A program made the translations under genes and the position numbers. This document shows positions 32,721 through 40,685 of a stretch of 64,000 nt of DNA, one piece after another. Numbering within the stretch: the first letter of the stretch is position 1; each line of letters starts with the position of its first letter. Source of the stretch: JBOGUF01 sp050696075. GTDB taxonomy: Bacteria > Chloroflexota > Chloroflexia > Thermomicrobiales > UBA6265. The notes under the pieces are model-generated. The model saw only the letters and a program-made list of their open reading frames with translations, was not told where the DNA came from and ran no database searches. The stretch covers positions 29,810 through 93,809 of the forward strand of contig JBOGUF010000191.1 in the NCBI GenBank assembly GCA_050696075.1, in the 5' to 3' direction.

Positions 32721-33494
32721 ATGGACCTGCGGTTGGATGGGAAGGTCGCCCTGATCACCGGGGCGGACAGCGGGATCGGTCAGGGGATTGCGGAAACGTT
32801 CGCGGCGAGTGGGGCCGATGTCTTCGTCAACTACCGCGGCGACGCAAAGGGCGCAGCGGAGACGGCGCGACTCGTGGAGGTCGCGGGGAGGAGGCCGGCC
32901 ATCGGGCAAGCCGACGTCGGCATGCCGGACGAGGTCGAGCGGCTCTTCGGCGAGCTCGACCGCGCCTTTGGTCGGATCGACATTTTGGTCAACAACGCCG
33001 GACACGGCGGCGGCGGGTATGTCCACGAGCTCCCGTTCGAGCGGTGGGAACGGGTGATCCGCACCAATCTACACGGGCCCTTTCTCTGTTCGCAGCAGGC
33101 GATCCGTCGCATGCTCAGCCAGGGCAGGGGCGGGCGGATCATCAATATCACCTCGGTCCACGAAGAGGCGCCCGGCGCGGGCGGTGGCGCGTATCACGTC
33201 TCCAAAGGCGGGTTGCGCAATCTCACCAGGACGATGGCCTTGGAACTTGGCGAGCACGGCATCACCGTCAATGCGATCGCGCCCGGCATGATCCTGACGC
33301 CGCTGAATCAACGCGCGCTCGACGACGGTGCGTATTTGGACTACGCCGAAGGACTGATTCCGGTGCGGCGTGCGGGCGTTCCGGCCGACATTGCCAACAT
33401 GGCCGTCTTTCTTGCCTCCGAGCAGGCGAGCTATTGCACTGGCAGCACCTATTTTGTCGACGGTGGCTGGATGCTGACCTGGCCGCCCGTGTAG
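32721..33494 (+). CDS. Short-chain dehydrogenase/reductase
   Basis: A 257-residue SDR of classical type. Cofactor motif TGADSGIGQGIAETF (TGxxxGIG), structural NNAG in LVNNAGHGG, catalytic Tyr-x-x-x-Lys in AYHVSKGG and a C-terminal CTGSTYFVDGGW box are all intact. The residues after strand 2 (VNYRGDAKGAAE) suggest NADPH preference. The preferred start is the ATG at 32721; a GTG at 32694 overlapping the M23 stop also has coding potential. Closest functional analogues are glucose 1-dehydrogenase-like SDRs, but the substrate cannot be fixed. Confidence 0.92.
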   Translation: MDLRLDGKVALITGADSGIGQGIAETFAASGADVFVNYRGDAKGAAETARLVEVAGRRPAIGQADVGMPDEVERLFGELDRAFGRIDILVNNAGHGGGGYVHELPFERWERVIRTNLHGPFLCSQQAIRRMLSQGRGGRIINITSVHEEAPGAGGGAYHVSKGGLRNLTRTMALELGEHGITVNAIAPGMILTPLNQRALDDGAYLDYAEGLIPVRRAGVPADIANMAVFLASEQASYCTGSTYFVDGGWMLTWPPV

Positions 33495-33535
33495 CCGTGT
33501 GAATCCTGCCGAACAGGACTGTCGTAGACATAATG

Positions 33536-33561
33536 CGGGGCGCAACGGCGCGCCCCGTTTT
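33536..33561 (+). terminator. Rho-independent terminator after the SDR gene
   Basis: Perfect 8-bp stem CGGGGCGC / GCGCCCCG around a six-base loop (AACGGC), followed directly by TTTT and an AT-rich stretch. A canonical intrinsic terminator 41 bases after the SDR stop. Confidence 0.88.
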
Positions 33562-33584
33562 ATGCGCCATGGATACGAGTAGAG

Positions 33585-34442
33585 ATGAAGAAGCGACACG
33601 TCTTTGTCGGGCAGTACGCACCCGCCATGAACCTGGCGGACATGCACGTCCATACGACGCGCTCCGACGGCACGTTGACCGTTGACCGGGCATTGCGTGC
33701 CGCCCAGAAGCGCGGGCTCAGCGGCATCGTCTTCGCCGACCACGACGACATCGGCACCGGCTACGCCGCGCGCGAGCGATGCGCGCGGCTCGGGCTGCCG
33801 ATCGAGGTGATTCCGTGCTCGGAAGTCTCGGCCAAAGGCGCGCACATTCTCGCCTTCGACGTCGAGGACGATATCCGACCCCGGCTTTCGATCTCCAAGA
33901 CTGTCGACGAGATCGTGCGTCGTGGCGGCTGGGTCGGCATCCCGCACCCCGGCTCGAAGCTAACCCCATCGGTGCCGTTCGACGAAATCCTGGCGATGGC
34001 GAAGGCGGGGCTACCGGTCGCGGTCGAGGTCTTCAACTCGAGCGTCGAGGATTTTCGGCTTGTGGCGCGGTGGCGCGGCCTGCCCAACTCGAACCTTGAG
34101 ACGCGGGCCTTCTACGAGGAACACCGAGACCTCCTCGGCCCGGCGATTGCCGGCACCGACGCACACTACCGTACGCTCGGTCGCGGCGCGGTTGCCTACC
34201 ATGGCGACCTGCGGTCGGCGCTGGAGCGGCGCGAAACGAGCATCGTCTACACGACCGAGATCGAACGCCTCACCCCGTGGGACCTCGCGCTGCACTGGCA
34301 CCGCCTGCGCCGCCTACGCGATCGTCGCGCGGCGACGGTCGCGGCATGGAAGGTGGCGGACCAAGGTCAGGAGTTGAGAGACGGACTTACGTCTGCTGAA
34401 TTCGTCGTTCTGCCCACGCTAGAACCGCTTCGGCAATTGTGA
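33585..34442 (+). CDS. PHP-domain phosphoesterase
   Basis: A 285-residue PHP-superfamily protein. Metal-ligand motifs: DMHVHTTRSDGTL (HxH), FADHDDIGTGYAA, the Glu in EVIPCSEVS, the His in GIPHPGSK and the late Asp-x-His in GTDAHYRTLGRG. Such proteins hydrolyse phosphoesters, for example histidinol phosphate or nucleoside 3',5'-bisphosphate. The C-terminus overlaps the convergent HEPN gene by 56 bases. An internal ATG (NLADMHVH) is an alternative start, but the upstream residues are compatible with a real N-terminus. Confidence 0.88.
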   Translation: MKKRHVFVGQYAPAMNLADMHVHTTRSDGTLTVDRALRAAQKRGLSGIVFADHDDIGTGYAARERCARLGLPIEVIPCSEVSAKGAHILAFDVEDDIRPRLSISKTVDEIVRRGGWVGIPHPGSKLTPSVPFDEILAMAKAGLPVAVEVFNSSVEDFRLVARWRGLPNSNLETRAFYEEHRDLLGPAIAGTDAHYRTLGRGAVAYHGDLRSALERRETSIVYTTEIERLTPWDLALHWHRLRRLRDRRAATVAAWKVADQGQELRDGLTSAEFVVLPTLEPLRQL

Positions 34443-34785
34443 CCGCTTCCGCATGCTCTTCGGCTGTCACCGGATCTGCCATCCCCGGGTATCGCGTGAA
34501 GACCGCGAAACGAGTCAAGCTGGTAGCACGGCGAATGTCTGGCGGGATCTCTTCGCCTACTTGCACGAGGTTGGTCAGCAAGCGAGCCAGGTCATGGGTA
34601 TAGGGGAAGGCCGCGTCGTTGGCCAGAAATACTGCCTTGACGGCCTTTTCGGCCGCCTGCTGAGCATCAAAGCACAGATCTTCCAACAAGACTCCAGGTA
34701 CGTGCTGTCCCGCACGGATCAGGTTGCTTCTAGCGCGATTCAGCCACTCTTGGGGATCGTCGGCGTCCCTCCGCTCAGGCGACAT
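34387..34785 (-). CDS. HEPN-domain protein of a HEPN/MNT toxin-antitoxin module
   Basis: A 132-residue helical HEPN protein. It opens DPQEWLNRARSNLIRAGQ and continues FDAQQAAEKAVKAVFLAN, the classic HEPN core. The RxxxxxH RNase motif of HepT toxins is not obvious; the C-terminal LTRFAVFTRYPGM is instead the form seen in HEPN proteins paired with small nucleotidyltransferases, whose activity is less clear. It overlaps the nucleotidyltransferase gene upstream by 11 bases. Convergent with and overlapping the PHP gene's 3' end by 56 bases, which is unusual and suggests insertion. Confidence 0.88.
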   Translation of the reverse strand: MSPERRDADDPQEWLNRARSNLIRAGQHVPGVLLEDLCFDAQQAAEKAVKAVFLANDAAFPYTHDLARLLTNLVQVGEEIPPDIRRATSLTRFAVFTRYPGMADPVTAEEHAEAVTIAEAVLAWAERRIQQT

Positions 34786-35104
34786 AGACCTCACGTCCTT
34801 CACGCAGCGCGGGAAAGATGACGACCGCGGGCGAGTTCCGATACCGTTCGATGTCTTCCGGCTTCACCACGATGACGTCGACGGCTTGCCCCACACCAAA
34901 TAGATCTTCGTAGATTCGACCGGCGAGTTTGCCCCGGTGGTAATCGCCGGCCTTGATGACCAGCAGATCGAGATCGCTGTTGGGTCCGGCGTCACCCCGG
35001 GCGAACGAGCCGAAGAGGATGATTCGCTGAGGCTGGGCAACGCGAACGATCCGGCGGACGATCTCGTCGAGAACGTCTTGGTCGACCGCAACAGGCGTCG
35101 TCAT
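34775..35104 (-). CDS. MNT-domain nucleotidyltransferase, partner of the HEPN protein
   Basis: A 109-residue minimal nucleotidyltransferase. The pol-beta-type signature GSFARGDAGPNSDLDLLV holds the GS and DxD catalytic residues, followed by the later Asp in VDVIVV. In HEPN/MNT pairs the nucleotidyltransferase acts as antitoxin by binding or AMP-modifying the HEPN partner. First gene of the two-gene unit; the promoter is probably in the short gap to the aldolase-like gene (35105-35140). Confidence 0.9.
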   Translation of the reverse strand: MTTPVAVDQDVLDEIVRRIVRVAQPQRIILFGSFARGDAGPNSDLDLLVIKAGDYHRGKLAGRIYEDLFGVGQAVDVIVVKPEDIERYRNSPAVVIFPALREGREVYVA

Positions 35105-35140
35105 GGCACCGCCTCCTCACGACGATTATGGCACGATCTC

Positions 35141-36235
35141 TTACTGCAATCGACCGCGAGCGGCAATGGGCCATACGGTCTCAACGAGGCCGTTGCGGAT
35201 GCCGTAGAAGCAGTCGTGGAGGTGGACGACGCCGTCGTGGTAGCCGACGTCGAGCAGCAGGCGGTCGCCGACGTGGGGACAGCAAGCGTCGTGGTCGAGC
35301 GCGATGTTGCCGTGCTCGGCGGAAAAGCGGATAGAGACGACGCCGGCGAGGTCGCGCACCGTTGGCGGGATGACTGAAGCGTCAAGTGTCTTGCAGCCGG
35401 CGTCGATGATGATCCGGTTCGGCGCGGGGCGGCTGGTAACGCCAACGAGGATCGACAGCGCCGGTTCGACTGGGACATCGAGCGATCGATAAAAGGCGTC
35501 GCCGAAGATGCCGCCGCCAGCCTGGACCTCGGTGATCCCCTCGATGCCGGTGGAGGTCTGATAGGTGCCGGTGCCGCTGGCAGAGACAATCTCGACCGGC
35601 AGTCCGGCGGCGCGGCAGGCGTCCGCGGTCTCGACCAGCATTCGCACCGACCGCTCGATCTCGGCCTGCCGCTGTGCGGGATCGGCTTGACCCATGGCGT
35701 GCCCTTCGTAGCCCATCAGGCCCGCGAAGCGAATGCCCTCCATCGCCGCCACCTCTTGGGAGAAGGCGATCGTCGGAGCACCGGGCTCGACGCCCGCGCG
35801 GTGCATGCCGACGTTTACCTCAACGATGACGCGGAGGCGGGTGCCGGTGGCGCGCGCCGCGGCGTCGAGCTCTCGGGCGTTCTCGATGCTGTCGACGGCG
35901 ACGATGACGTCGGCCTGACCGCGGAGGGCGGCGAGCCGGCGGGCCTTGATTGGGCCGACGACCTGATTGGCAACGAGGATGTCGCGAATCCCGGCGGCGG
36001 CCATCACCTCGGCTTCGCCCAGCTTGGCGCAGGTGACGCCGATGGCGCCGGCGGCGAGTTCCTTGTGGGCGATAGCCGGGCTCTTATGCCCCTTGCAGTG
36101 CGGGCGCCAGGCGACGCCCGCGGCACGCAGGTCGGCGTTCATGCGGTCAATGTTGCGGTCCAGGCGATTGAGGTCGATCAGCAGAGCAGGGGTGTCGATC
36201 TCATCGACCGGGCCGCCGACGACGGTGCCGTACAT
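35141..36235 (-). CDS. D-threonine aldolase / D-serine dehydratase-like PLP enzyme
   Basis: A 364-residue fold-type III PLP protein of the alanine-racemase N-terminal superfamily. The cofactor Lys lies in WRPHCKGHKSPAIA, followed by GVTCAKLGEAEVMA and GLMGYEGHAM. The C-terminal domain carries the divalent-metal His-x-Cys in GVVHLHDCFYGI and conserved EHGNIALDHDACCPHVGD. Members cleave D-threonine-type beta-hydroxy amino acids or dehydrate D-serine; the exact reaction is not determinable. I use the ATG at 36235, which starts at the typical DTPALLIDLNRLDRN region; an upstream start is unlikely. Region 36236-36448 upstream holds short ATTCG-type repeats but no gene. Confidence 0.88.
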   Translation of the reverse strand: MYGTVVGGPVDEIDTPALLIDLNRLDRNIDRMNADLRAAGVAWRPHCKGHKSPAIAHKELAAGAIGVTCAKLGEAEVMAAAGIRDILVANQVVGPIKARRLAALRGQADVIVAVDSIENARELDAAARATGTRLRVIVEVNVGMHRAGVEPGAPTIAFSQEVAAMEGIRFAGLMGYEGHAMGQADPAQRQAEIERSVRMLVETADACRAAGLPVEIVSASGTGTYQTSTGIEGITEVQAGGGIFGDAFYRSLDVPVEPALSILVGVTSRPAPNRIIIDAGCKTLDASVIPPTVRDLAGVVSIRFSAEHGNIALDHDACCPHVGDRLLLDVGYHDGVVHLHDCFYGIRNGLVETVWPIAARGRLQ

Positions 36236-36448
36236 GCGTAATACACTCCCTTTCCGAGTTCGATGTTCGTCGTTCGATATTCGACAAGAGTTGTTGTCTG
36301 ACATCGTAGCATTGCGGTGGCGTGGTCGCCTGGCCAAGTGGACTGAAACCCCGAGGGAGGTTTCGTCGTAGTAGTGGTCAGAAAGCCAGTGGTTGGCCGA
36401 CAATATCGGCATTCAGCGTTGGTACGCCCCGAGAAGGTGAGCGATTCT

Positions 36449-37843
36449 GTGAGCAATCGACGCCCTCACCGCCTAGTTGTTCTGCTCGTCATCTTCATCG
36501 TGTTCGGCTCCGCCGCGCCGGCTGCATGGGCCGCACCGACCGCCTCCAACGAGTTGCCGGTGGTGGCGATTCCGGAGACGCCGGCGGGGATGCAGTTGGC
36601 GTGGGCGATCGCGCAGATTAACGGAGACGCGGCGTCGCTTGAGGCGGACGACGTGGGCGAGCATGTCGCCGCGGCGTTTCTGGCGGCGCTACCAGCGCCG
36701 GACTTGATTGCGATCTTGCAGAATCTGACCGCGCCGCTGGCGCCGGTGACGGTCGCGCGGTTCGAGGGCGGCGTCTCGCGGACGCGGGCGAACGCGCTTC
36801 TTTTTACCAGGAGTGGCCACCAGTGGCGGGTACGGCTCGGCGTTGATGCCGAGCCACCCTACTTGATCAACGACCTCTTCTTTGAGCCCGTGGCCGTGCC
36901 CGAGCCGGTGGCTCGCCCGCCGACGAGTTGGAAGGGGTTGGATAGCCGGCTCCAGAAGGTCGCGCCGGAGGTCGGATTCGTCGCCGCCGAGGTGTCCGAC
37001 GGCGCCTGCCGCCCGCTCAACGAAGTGAACGCTGACGAGCCGATGGCGATTGCCTCTGCCTTCAAGCTCTACGTCCTTGGTGCGCTGGCCGATGCCGTCG
37101 CGGCGGGTGAGTTTGACTGGGACGACCCGTTGCCGATCAACCAGGAGCTGCGCAGCCTGCCCAATGGTGAGATGCGACTGGAAGCGGATGGGAGCGCCTT
37201 TCCAATCCGGACCTACGCCGAACAGATGATGGCCAGCAGCGACAACACCGCCACCGACCATCTGATCACGCTCCTTGGTCGGGAACGCGTCGAGGCGTAC
37301 ATGGCGGCGATGGGGCACGAACAGCCCGAACTGAATCGACCACTCTTGCTTACCCGCGAGTGGTTTGCCCTCAAGTTGCGCTACACCGAGGGCGAACTCG
37401 CCGACTACCTGGACCTGAGCGAAACGGAGAAGCGCCGGTTCCTGGCCGATGAGGTAGATCCGGTCGCCGCGACGCTGTCGGAGGTCGAGCAGTGGCTTGG
37501 GCCGAACGAGATCAAGACGATCGAATGGTTCGCCTCGGCCGGGGATCTCTGCCGGGCGACGGCATCCTTGCACGCACAAGCGCAGCAAACCGGTCTCTCA
37601 CCGATTTACGACGCGCTGTCGCTCAATCCAGGCGTTGCCTGGGACGCTGAGACTTGGCGCTACGTCGGATTCAAGGAAGGGTACGAAACAGGCGTCAAGA
37701 GCTACGCCTGGCTCCTCCAACGCGCCGACGGTCGCTGGTTTGCCCTGACCGCAATCATCAATGACCCGTCGGAGGAGATCGACGGCTTTCACCTTCGGCA
37801 ACTGATGGTGACGGCGGTTGACCTATTGGCGAAGGAGCAGTAG
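36449..37843 (+). CDS. Secreted class A beta-lactamase-fold serine hydrolase
   Basis: About 464 residues. A GTG at 36449 gives an N-terminal signal (LVVLLVIFIVFGSAAPAAWA); further upstream GTGs are also open. The N-terminal 150-residue domain (NELPVVAIPETPAGMQLAW onward) is of unknown type, similar to accessory domains before such enzymes. The enzyme domain (PF13354) shows S-x-x-K in IASAFKLYV, S-D-N in MASSDNTATDH and the KTG-like box as KEGYETGVKSY. True beta-lactamases have KTG, so a resistance function is not established. Predicted secreted hydrolase. Confidence 0.85.
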   Translation: MSNRRPHRLVVLLVIFIVFGSAAPAAWAAPTASNELPVVAIPETPAGMQLAWAIAQINGDAASLEADDVGEHVAAAFLAALPAPDLIAILQNLTAPLAPVTVARFEGGVSRTRANALLFTRSGHQWRVRLGVDAEPPYLINDLFFEPVAVPEPVARPPTSWKGLDSRLQKVAPEVGFVAAEVSDGACRPLNEVNADEPMAIASAFKLYVLGALADAVAAGEFDWDDPLPINQELRSLPNGEMRLEADGSAFPIRTYAEQMMASSDNTATDHLITLLGRERVEAYMAAMGHEQPELNRPLLLTREWFALKLRYTEGELADYLDLSETEKRRFLADEVDPVAATLSEVEQWLGPNEIKTIEWFASAGDLCRATASLHAQAQQTGLSPIYDALSLNPGVAWDAETWRYVGFKEGYETGVKSYAWLLQRADGRWFALTAIINDPSEEIDGFHLRQLMVTAVDLLAKEQ

Positions 37844-37922
37844 TCACTGGAGGGCGCCAGATCAACGTCGGCCGGGTTGGCACGGCGGCGGCGGCCGTTT
37901 CGGGTCCAATGGGAGACGCGCA

Positions 37923-38234
37923 ATGACAGCAAGGACCGCTATCGATCTCCAATTGCCGATGGACAAGATCCGAGACATCTGCCGTCGGTTCGGTGTTCGC
38001 GAATTGGCCGTTTTCGGCTCCGCTTTGCGAGATGACTTCGGTCCCGACAGCGATATCGATCTTCTTGTTGAGTTCGAACCCGCCGCGCAAGTTGGGTTTC
38101 TCGAACTCGGCCAGTTGGAGCAAGAACTCGCGTCTGCCTTCAAACGTCGGGTGGATCTTGGCTCCAAGGGTTCGCTGAGACCATTTCTGCGGGACGAGAT
38201 CCTTGCGTCGGCGCGGATTCTTTATGCGGCCTGA
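37923..38234 (+). CDS. MntA-type nucleotidyltransferase antitoxin
   Basis: A 103-residue nucleotidyltransferase. The signature FGSALRDDFGPDSDIDLLVEF holds GS and D-x-D, and the motif VDLGSKGSLRPFLRDEIL is typical of MntA proteins that pair with HepT. These enzymes AMPylate the tyrosine of HepT to inactivate it. The gene overlaps the next by 11 bases. It belongs to a subfamily distinct from the one at 34775, so the window carries two different modules. Confidence 0.92.
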   Translation: MTARTAIDLQLPMDKIRDICRRFGVRELAVFGSALRDDFGPDSDIDLLVEFEPAAQVGFLELGQLEQELASAFKRRVDLGSKGSLRPFLRDEILASARILYAA

Positions 38235-38583
38235 GGATCGTTGGCTCGGCGATTTGCGGGATGCGGCAGCGGCCGTCATCGCATTTCTCGAGGGATACTC
38301 CAAAGCCGAGTTCCTCCAAGATCCTAAGACTCGCAGTGCCGTTTTGCAGCAATTGACGGTTATTGGGGAGGCGGCCGCCCGCCTCCCGTTGGAGTTTCGA
38401 CGGGCACATCCGTCGGTCGACTGGCCTTCTATCATTGCCTTTCGCAATCGAGCCGTACATGCTTACTTCAAGACCGATTGGAACATCGTGTGGGACACCG
38501 CCCAGCGTAATGTTCCCAGCCTTGTGGAGCAGATCACGCACATACTGGATGATGAGTACCCAGCGGAGGATGCTCAGGAGTAA
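38224..38583 (+). CDS. HepT-type HEPN RNase toxin (DUF86)
   Basis: A 119-residue DUF86 protein. The RNase motif R-x4-6-H followed by Y is clear in AFRNRAVHAYFKTDW, the site that MntA AMPylates at the tyrosine. Other marks: VLQQLTVIGEAAARLPLEFR. HepT is an RNase that cuts tRNA or mRNA when not neutralised. It overlaps the MntA gene, and both are transcribed rightward from a likely promoter near 37850-37920. Confidence 0.92.
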   Translation: MRPEDRWLGDLRDAAAAVIAFLEGYSKAEFLQDPKTRSAVLQQLTVIGEAAARLPLEFRRAHPSVDWPSIIAFRNRAVHAYFKTDWNIVWDTAQRNVPSLVEQITHILDDEYPAEDAQE

Positions 38584-38615
38584 TCGGTGGCTGATTATGG
38601 ATGCTGACGAGCCGT

Positions 38616-40403
38616 TTAGCGCCAGTCGAACTGGCGCTCGAACAAATCGCCGCTGAGGTGCATCAGGAGCGGCGAACCGTGAGGGCAGACGGCCGGCGCG
38701 GAAGTCTGGCCGAGCGCCTCGACCAAAGCGCGCATCGACGGTCGATCGAGGGACCGGCCGCGGCGAACCGCCGTGCGGCAGGCCAGGCCGACGAGCAACC
38801 GCTGCCGCCATTCCTCGCCCTCCCCGGCCTCCTCGTCAGCCAGGGCGAGCACCGCGACGGTGACGTCGTCCGGATCCGAAAGCGACGCCAGCGCACCCGG
38901 CAGCACCGGCGCGGCGCGGAGGAGAAAGGCCCGGCCGCCGAAGACCTCGCATTCGAATCCCAACGCGGCCAAGTCGTCGAGGCGACTCGCGAACCGCGCC
39001 ACTTGCGGCGACCGCGGCTCGAGGAGCATCGGCTCCGGCAGCGCGACCGGCTCCGGACCGCCGCCATCGTGCGTCGCCGCGAAGCGCTCGAAGAGAACGC
39101 GCTCGTGGGCGCGGTGCTGATCGATTAGGAACAGTCCGGCGTCTCCTTCGAGCAGGATGAGACGGTTGTTGACCTGGCCGATCAGGCGCAGGGGCGGCAG
39201 GTTGGGCGAGACGATCGGGTTGTCCGTGTCGTAGCCAATTCGGGTTTCGGCCACGACCGAAGGCCTCGGTAGGGCGTCGAGGCCCATTGCCGGGCTGAGG
39301 TGCAACGGCGCTGCACGTCGCCCTAGGGTTTGTCGAATCAGCTCGCCGGCCGCGACGGCGATCTCCCGCTCGCGCAGAAGGCGCACTTCGAGCTTCGCCG
39401 GATGAATGTTGATATCGATCTCGGCGGGGTCCGCGTCGATGTTGAGCAATAAGACGGGGTGACGACCGCGCGGCAGGAGCGGTCGGTAGCCGGACTCCAG
39501 GTGCGCCAGGAGGCCGCGCGGCTGCACCCAGCGGCCATTGACGACGATGTTGACCTGGCCGCGACCGGGGCGCGTCACCTCGGACCCAGCCACGACGCCG
39601 GCAATGGACGCGCCGGGCAGATTGATCGGACCGAGCGTGACAAGCGTGCCGCTCAAACCCGGACCGTACACCTCGACCAGGGTCGAGGACGGATCGCCGG
39701 AGCCCGTCGTTTGAAAAACCTGGCGGCCGTCGACGACCAGCGAGATCCGAACCCGCGGAGCAGCCAGCGCGAGTCGGCGTGCGGTCTGGCCGATCTGCGA
39801 GATCTCGGTCTGGGCGCGACCGGCGGCAGAGAGTCGGGCGGGAAGGCGATGAAAGAGACTGCTCACCGTCACCGTTGTGCCGCGCGGGCGCGGCGCCGGC
39901 TCGTCGGCGACGGCGCGGCCAGCGCGCATCGTCAGGCGGCGGCCAAGGCCGCTGTCGTCGTCGGCGGTGACGATGGTGAGGTCGGCGACCGCGGCGATGC
40001 TGGGCAATGCCTCGCCGCGAAAGCCGAGCGTGGCGACACGCGACAGGTTCTCCCCGGTCAGCTTGCTGGTGGCGTGGCGCTGGCAGGCGAGCCAGAGCTC
40101 ACCGGGTGGTATGCCGTCGCCGTCGTCGCCGACCCGAATTAGTCGCAGCCCGCCGCCGTGGACGTCGATGCGGATGCTTCGCGCCCCGGCATCCAGCGCG
40201 TTCTCGACCAACTCCTTGACGACCGATGCTGGACGCTCGATCACCTCACCGGCCGCAATCCGCGCCGAGACCTCTGTTGGCAGCAGCCGTATTGGCTGCC
40301 GCTGTGTCAATCCAGGGAATGATCGACTACCCTCGCGCATAGGATCGTAGTCGAACGTGCCAGCGGAAGATACAGTCGATTTGAAGATTTCTGGTTCATT
40401 CAT
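38616..40403 (-). CDS. mutL: DNA mismatch repair protein MutL
   Basis: A 595-residue MutL. The GHKL ATPase N-terminus has IAAGEVIERPASVVKELVENA, the DxGxG motif (DDGDGIPPGEL) and TLGFRGEALPSIAAV. The C-terminal endonuclease motif DQHRAHERVLFE fits DQHA(x)2E(x)4E, and CPHGSPLLMHL is the conserved metal-binding site. The gene therefore encodes a nicking MutL, as expected in bacteria without MutH. The first 37 residues are extra, and an internal start is possible. It is downstream of mutS, with a DUF2283 gene between. Confidence 0.96.
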   Translation of the reverse strand: MNEPEIFKSTVSSAGTFDYDPMREGSRSFPGLTQRQPIRLLPTEVSARIAAGEVIERPASVVKELVENALDAGARSIRIDVHGGGLRLIRVGDDGDGIPPGELWLACQRHATSKLTGENLSRVATLGFRGEALPSIAAVADLTIVTADDDSGLGRRLTMRAGRAVADEPAPRPRGTTVTVSSLFHRLPARLSAAGRAQTEISQIGQTARRLALAAPRVRISLVVDGRQVFQTTGSGDPSSTLVEVYGPGLSGTLVTLGPINLPGASIAGVVAGSEVTRPGRGQVNIVVNGRWVQPRGLLAHLESGYRPLLPRGRHPVLLLNIDADPAEIDINIHPAKLEVRLLREREIAVAAGELIRQTLGRRAAPLHLSPAMGLDALPRPSVVAETRIGYDTDNPIVSPNLPPLRLIGQVNNRLILLEGDAGLFLIDQHRAHERVLFERFAATHDGGGPEPVALPEPMLLEPRSPQVARFASRLDDLAALGFECEVFGGRAFLLRAAPVLPGALASLSDPDDVTVAVLALADEEAGEGEEWRQRLLVGLACRTAVRRGRSLDRPSMRALVEALGQTSAPAVCPHGSPLLMHLSGDLFERQFDWR

Positions 40404-40427
40404 GGTTGCGCTTGCCGTCTCGAATGG

Positions 40428-40652
40428 CTAATTGGAGTCACCTAGTCGACGGAGAAGCCGTTCGCGAAGCCCGATCACGGTGAGGCCAGCGACTTCGCTC
40501 GCAACCTCATCAAAACGCAAGATCAGTCCGTCTCCGATGTCGATACCGACAGCCGGTCGAGGATCGCCCACGGAAAGGTACAGGACATCGGCTTCTCCGT
40601 CATACTCCCAGTTGATCGTCTCCGGTCGCTCCAAGATTTTCACGGTGTCCAT
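40428..40652 (-). CDS. DUF2283 family small protein
   Basis: A 74-residue protein with the family pattern INWEYDGEADVLYLSVGDP and VGIDIGDGLILRFDE...VAGLTVIGLRERL. The family is small, beta-rich and uncharacterised; members are often near toxin-antitoxin genes in many genomes. It is inserted within a mutS-mutL gene pair in the same orientation, 25 bases before mutL and 33 bases after mutS, so it is probably co-transcribed with them. Confidence 0.85.
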   Translation of the reverse strand: MDTVKILERPETINWEYDGEADVLYLSVGDPRPAVGIDIGDGLILRFDEVASEVAGLTVIGLRERLLRRLGDSN

Positions 40653-40685
40653 AGCGTCTCCCGCCGCGATGAGAGCGAATCACGA

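Noticed and set aside
36449..37843. Antibiotic-resistance beta-lactamase
   Set aside because: The KTG box is changed and the protein has a large extra N-terminal domain; a resistance role cannot be supported.
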